From Blautia sp. AF19-10LB (GTDB lineage: Bacteria > Bacillota > Clostridia > Lachnospirales > Lachnospiraceae): 64,000 bases of DNA. Positions 62,357-64,000 of this stretch are shown piece after piece; position 1 is the first letter of the stretch, and each line of letters begins with the position of its first letter. The stretch is from positions 1-64,000 of the forward strand of contig NZ_QTWS01000013.1 of the NCBI RefSeq assembly GCF_003461245.1. The letters are read 5' to 3'. The translations under genes and the position numbers were made by a program. The notes beneath the pieces were generated by a model. That model made no database searches and was not told the origin of the DNA. It was given only the letters and a program-made list of their open reading frames with translations.

Positions 62357-63271
62357 ATGACAAAAATAGTTGGAATCAGATTCAGAAATGTCGGCAAAAT
62401 ATATTATTTTGATCCGAAGAATTATAAAATGCAGGTGGGCGATCATGTGATCGTAGAGACCGCCCGCGGAGTAGAATTCGGCAGAGTTGTACTTGGACCG
62501 AAGGAAGTTGGAGAGGACGAGGTTGTTCATCCGCTCAAAGAAGTCTTGAGAGTAGCGACTCAGGCAGATGAGGACAGAGAGCAGCAGAACCGTATCAAGG
62601 AGAAGGATGCCTTCAAGATCTGCCAGAAGAAGATCCGTGAGCATGGTCTGGAGATGAAACTGATCGATGCAGAATATACATTTGATAACAACAAGGTATT
62701 GTTTTACTTTACAGCAGATGGAAGAATCGATTTCCGTCAGCTTGTCAAGGATCTGGCGGCAATCTTCAAGACAAGGATCGAGCTGAGACAGATCGGTGTC
62801 CGTGATGAGACCAAGATCCTCGGAGGAATCGGAATCTGCGGCAGAAGTCTCTGCTGCCACACGTATCTGTCAGAGTTTGCACCGGTATCTATCAAGATGG
62901 CGAAGGAACAGAACCTTTCACTGAACCAGACCAAGATTTCCGGCGTATGCGGCAGACTGATGTGCTGTCTCAAGAACGAACAGGAAACATACGAGGAACT
63001 GAATAAGAAACTTCCGGGAATCGGGGACACTGTCACACTTCCGGATGGAATTCAGGGAACTGTACAGAATGTAAATGTTCTTCGCCAGAGAGTCAAAGTC
63101 GTTGTCGAAGTAAACGACGAAAAGGAGATTCAGGAATTTCCGGTAAATGAACTGAAATTCCGTCCCCGTAAGAAAAAAGTCAAAGTTTCCGAGAAGGAAA
63201 TGAGGGAACTGGAAAAACTCGAAGACAGAGAAGGAGATAAAAAATCTCATGGAAAGAAATCCGCAAACTGA
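62357..63271 (+). CDS. ricT: PSP1-domain protein RicT (YaaT)
   Basis: 304 residues of the stage 0 sporulation / Ric complex protein. The PSP1 core carries the cysteine clusters CGRSLCCHTYL and VCGRLMCCLKNE, which in the RicAFT complex hold iron-sulphur clusters. The C-terminus is basic and Lys/Glu-rich. The complex aids RNase Y mRNA processing and sporulation in Bacillus. It starts 1 nt after the holB stop and overlaps the next gene by 23 nt. Confidence 0.95.
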   Translation: MTKIVGIRFRNVGKIYYFDPKNYKMQVGDHVIVETARGVEFGRVVLGPKEVGEDEVVHPLKEVLRVATQADEDREQQNRIKEKDAFKICQKKIREHGLEMKLIDAEYTFDNNKVLFYFTADGRIDFRQLVKDLAAIFKTRIELRQIGVRDETKILGGIGICGRSLCCHTYLSEFAPVSIKMAKEQNLSLNQTKISGVCGRLMCCLKNEQETYEELNKKLPGIGDTVTLPDGIQGTVQNVNVLRQRVKVVVEVNDEKEIQEFPVNELKFRPRKKKVKVSEKEMRELEKLEDREGDKKSHGKKSAN

Positions 63272-64000
63272 TCTGGTACATCCGGGAGAGCGGGTCGATG
63301 ACCTGCAGAATGGATTTTATGTAATTCAGAATCCAGAGAAGTTCTGCTTCGGAATGGATGCGGTTCTTTTGTCCGGCTTTGCAAAGATCAGAAAGAATGC
63401 AAGGGTCCTGGATATGGGAACCGGCACAGGGATCATTCCGATCCTGCTCAAAGGCAGAGGCAAGGGAGAACATCTCACAGGACTGGAGATACAGGAAGAA
63501 TGTGCAGATATGGCCGCACGCAGTGTTGCGTACAATAGTCTGGAATCTGCAATTGATATTGTATGCGGAGATATTAAGGAGGCTGCTGGAATTTTTGGAG
63601 CAGCTTCTTTTGATGTAGTAACAAGCAATCCTCCGTATATGATCGGAGAGCATGGACTGCGTAATCCGTATATGGCAAAAGCAATTGCGAGACATGAGGT
63701 GCTCTGCACATTGGAGGATGTTGTCAGCCAGGCGTCCAGAGTACTCAAGGACAGGGGACATTTTTTTATGGTGCACCGTCCGTTCCGTCTTGCTGAGATT
63801 TTTCAGGTGCTGATGAAATACAAGCTGGAGCCGAAACGCATGCAGCTTGTGTATCCGTACATAGACAGAGAACCAAATATGGTATTGATCGAGGCCTGCA
63901 AGGGTGGAAACTCCAGAATCACGGTAGAGCGTCCGCTGATCGTTTATGAGAAGCCGGGAGAGTATACAAAGGCGATCCTGGAAATCTACGGGATGGTCTG
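63249..64000 (+). CDS. tRNA1(Val) (adenine37-N6)-methyltransferase-like protein, partial
   Basis: The 250 codons in the window encode a SAM methyltransferase: entry motif FCFGMDAVLLSGFA, motif I VLDMGTGTGIIPILL, and catalytic SNPPYMIGEHG. It belongs to the TrmN6/YabB type, which modifies A37 of tRNA-Val in E. coli; Firmicute members have an unproven tRNA target. The start ATG lies inside ricT. The C-terminus runs off the window. The order holB-ricT-yabB is conserved in Firmicutes. Confidence 0.88.
   Translation, partial: MERNPQTDLVHPGERVDDLQNGFYVIQNPEKFCFGMDAVLLSGFAKIRKNARVLDMGTGTGIIPILLKGRGKGEHLTGLEIQEECADMAARSVAYNSLESAIDIVCGDIKEAAGIFGAASFDVVTSNPPYMIGEHGLRNPYMAKAIARHEVLCTLEDVVSQASRVLKDRGHFFMVHRPFRLAEIFQVLMKYKLEPKRMQLVYPYIDREPNMVLIEACKGGNSRITVERPLIVYEKPGEYTKAILEIYGMV

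Overview
The window looks like the replication-origin region of a low-to-moderate GC Firmicute of the Lachnospiraceae (Clostridia). Three things point there: the gene order rpmH-rnpA-yidD-yidC-jag-mnmE-mnmG-rsmG facing away from dnaA-dnaN-yaaA-recF; a soj-spo0J-DUF4446-serS-DUF3881 run; and an S-box (SAM-I riboswitch) in front of metK. Species cannot be named from sequence alone. Almost everything left of about 41.1 kb is on the minus strand and almost everything right of it is on the plus strand, so most genes are co-oriented with replication leaving oriC (about 41.2-43.2 kb).

Region by region. 1-5.9 kb is the right end of an integrated plasmid-like element. It holds a peptidase E-like gene, small hypotheticals, a RepA_N-type replication initiator broken inside a 23-bp iteron array, a parB-parA-parB partition cluster, a cluster of TTAGCTG sites, and a complete tRNA-Arg(CCT). 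It ends at a 39-nt 5' half of a second, different tRNA-Arg(CCT) cut at the anticodon loop, which I read as an integration scar. 6-7 kb holds a frameshifted unknown gene and its coupled partner. 7.3-11.9 kb is the chromosomal soj/spo0J/serS cluster with two perfect parS sites. 12.2-17.4 kb is a NarL-type two-component system divergent from an ABC-2 exporter. 17.5-19.6 kb holds an alpha/beta hydrolase and a threonine aldolase-like enzyme.

19.6-27.6 kb is the most unusual part. It is one long minus-strand run with three paralogues of a family I do not recognise, a dedicated sigma-70-like factor, a calcineurin-like phosphoesterase, an extremely acidic protein, a solitary McrC-like PD-(D/E)xK nuclease, a bacterial Thg1-like tRNA 5'-end polymerase, and two tiny coupled ORFs. 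A conserved promoter module of about 110 bp occurs upstream of two operons in this run and again upstream of the broken gene at 6.2 kb, which suggests one regulon. 27.8-33.5 kb holds a secreted fibronectin-III-like protein and a GldA/F/G-like ABC system with a DUF4340 protein. 33.7-41 kb is the conserved tRNA-modification, membrane-insertase and rpmH cluster.

41.1-64 kb starts with oriC, dnaA, dnaN, yaaA and recF. It continues with a very long acidic TPR/ATPase protein, rsmA, a secreted helical protein, an S1-domain protein, a CBS/DRTGG-type family II pyrophosphatase, a flavin reductase, aroK, murA, the SAM riboswitch with metK, an OmpR-type two-component system, an Orn/Lys/Arg decarboxylase, a guanylate-kinase-like protein in the place usually taken by tmk, holB, ricT and a trmN6-like methyltransferase that runs off the window end.
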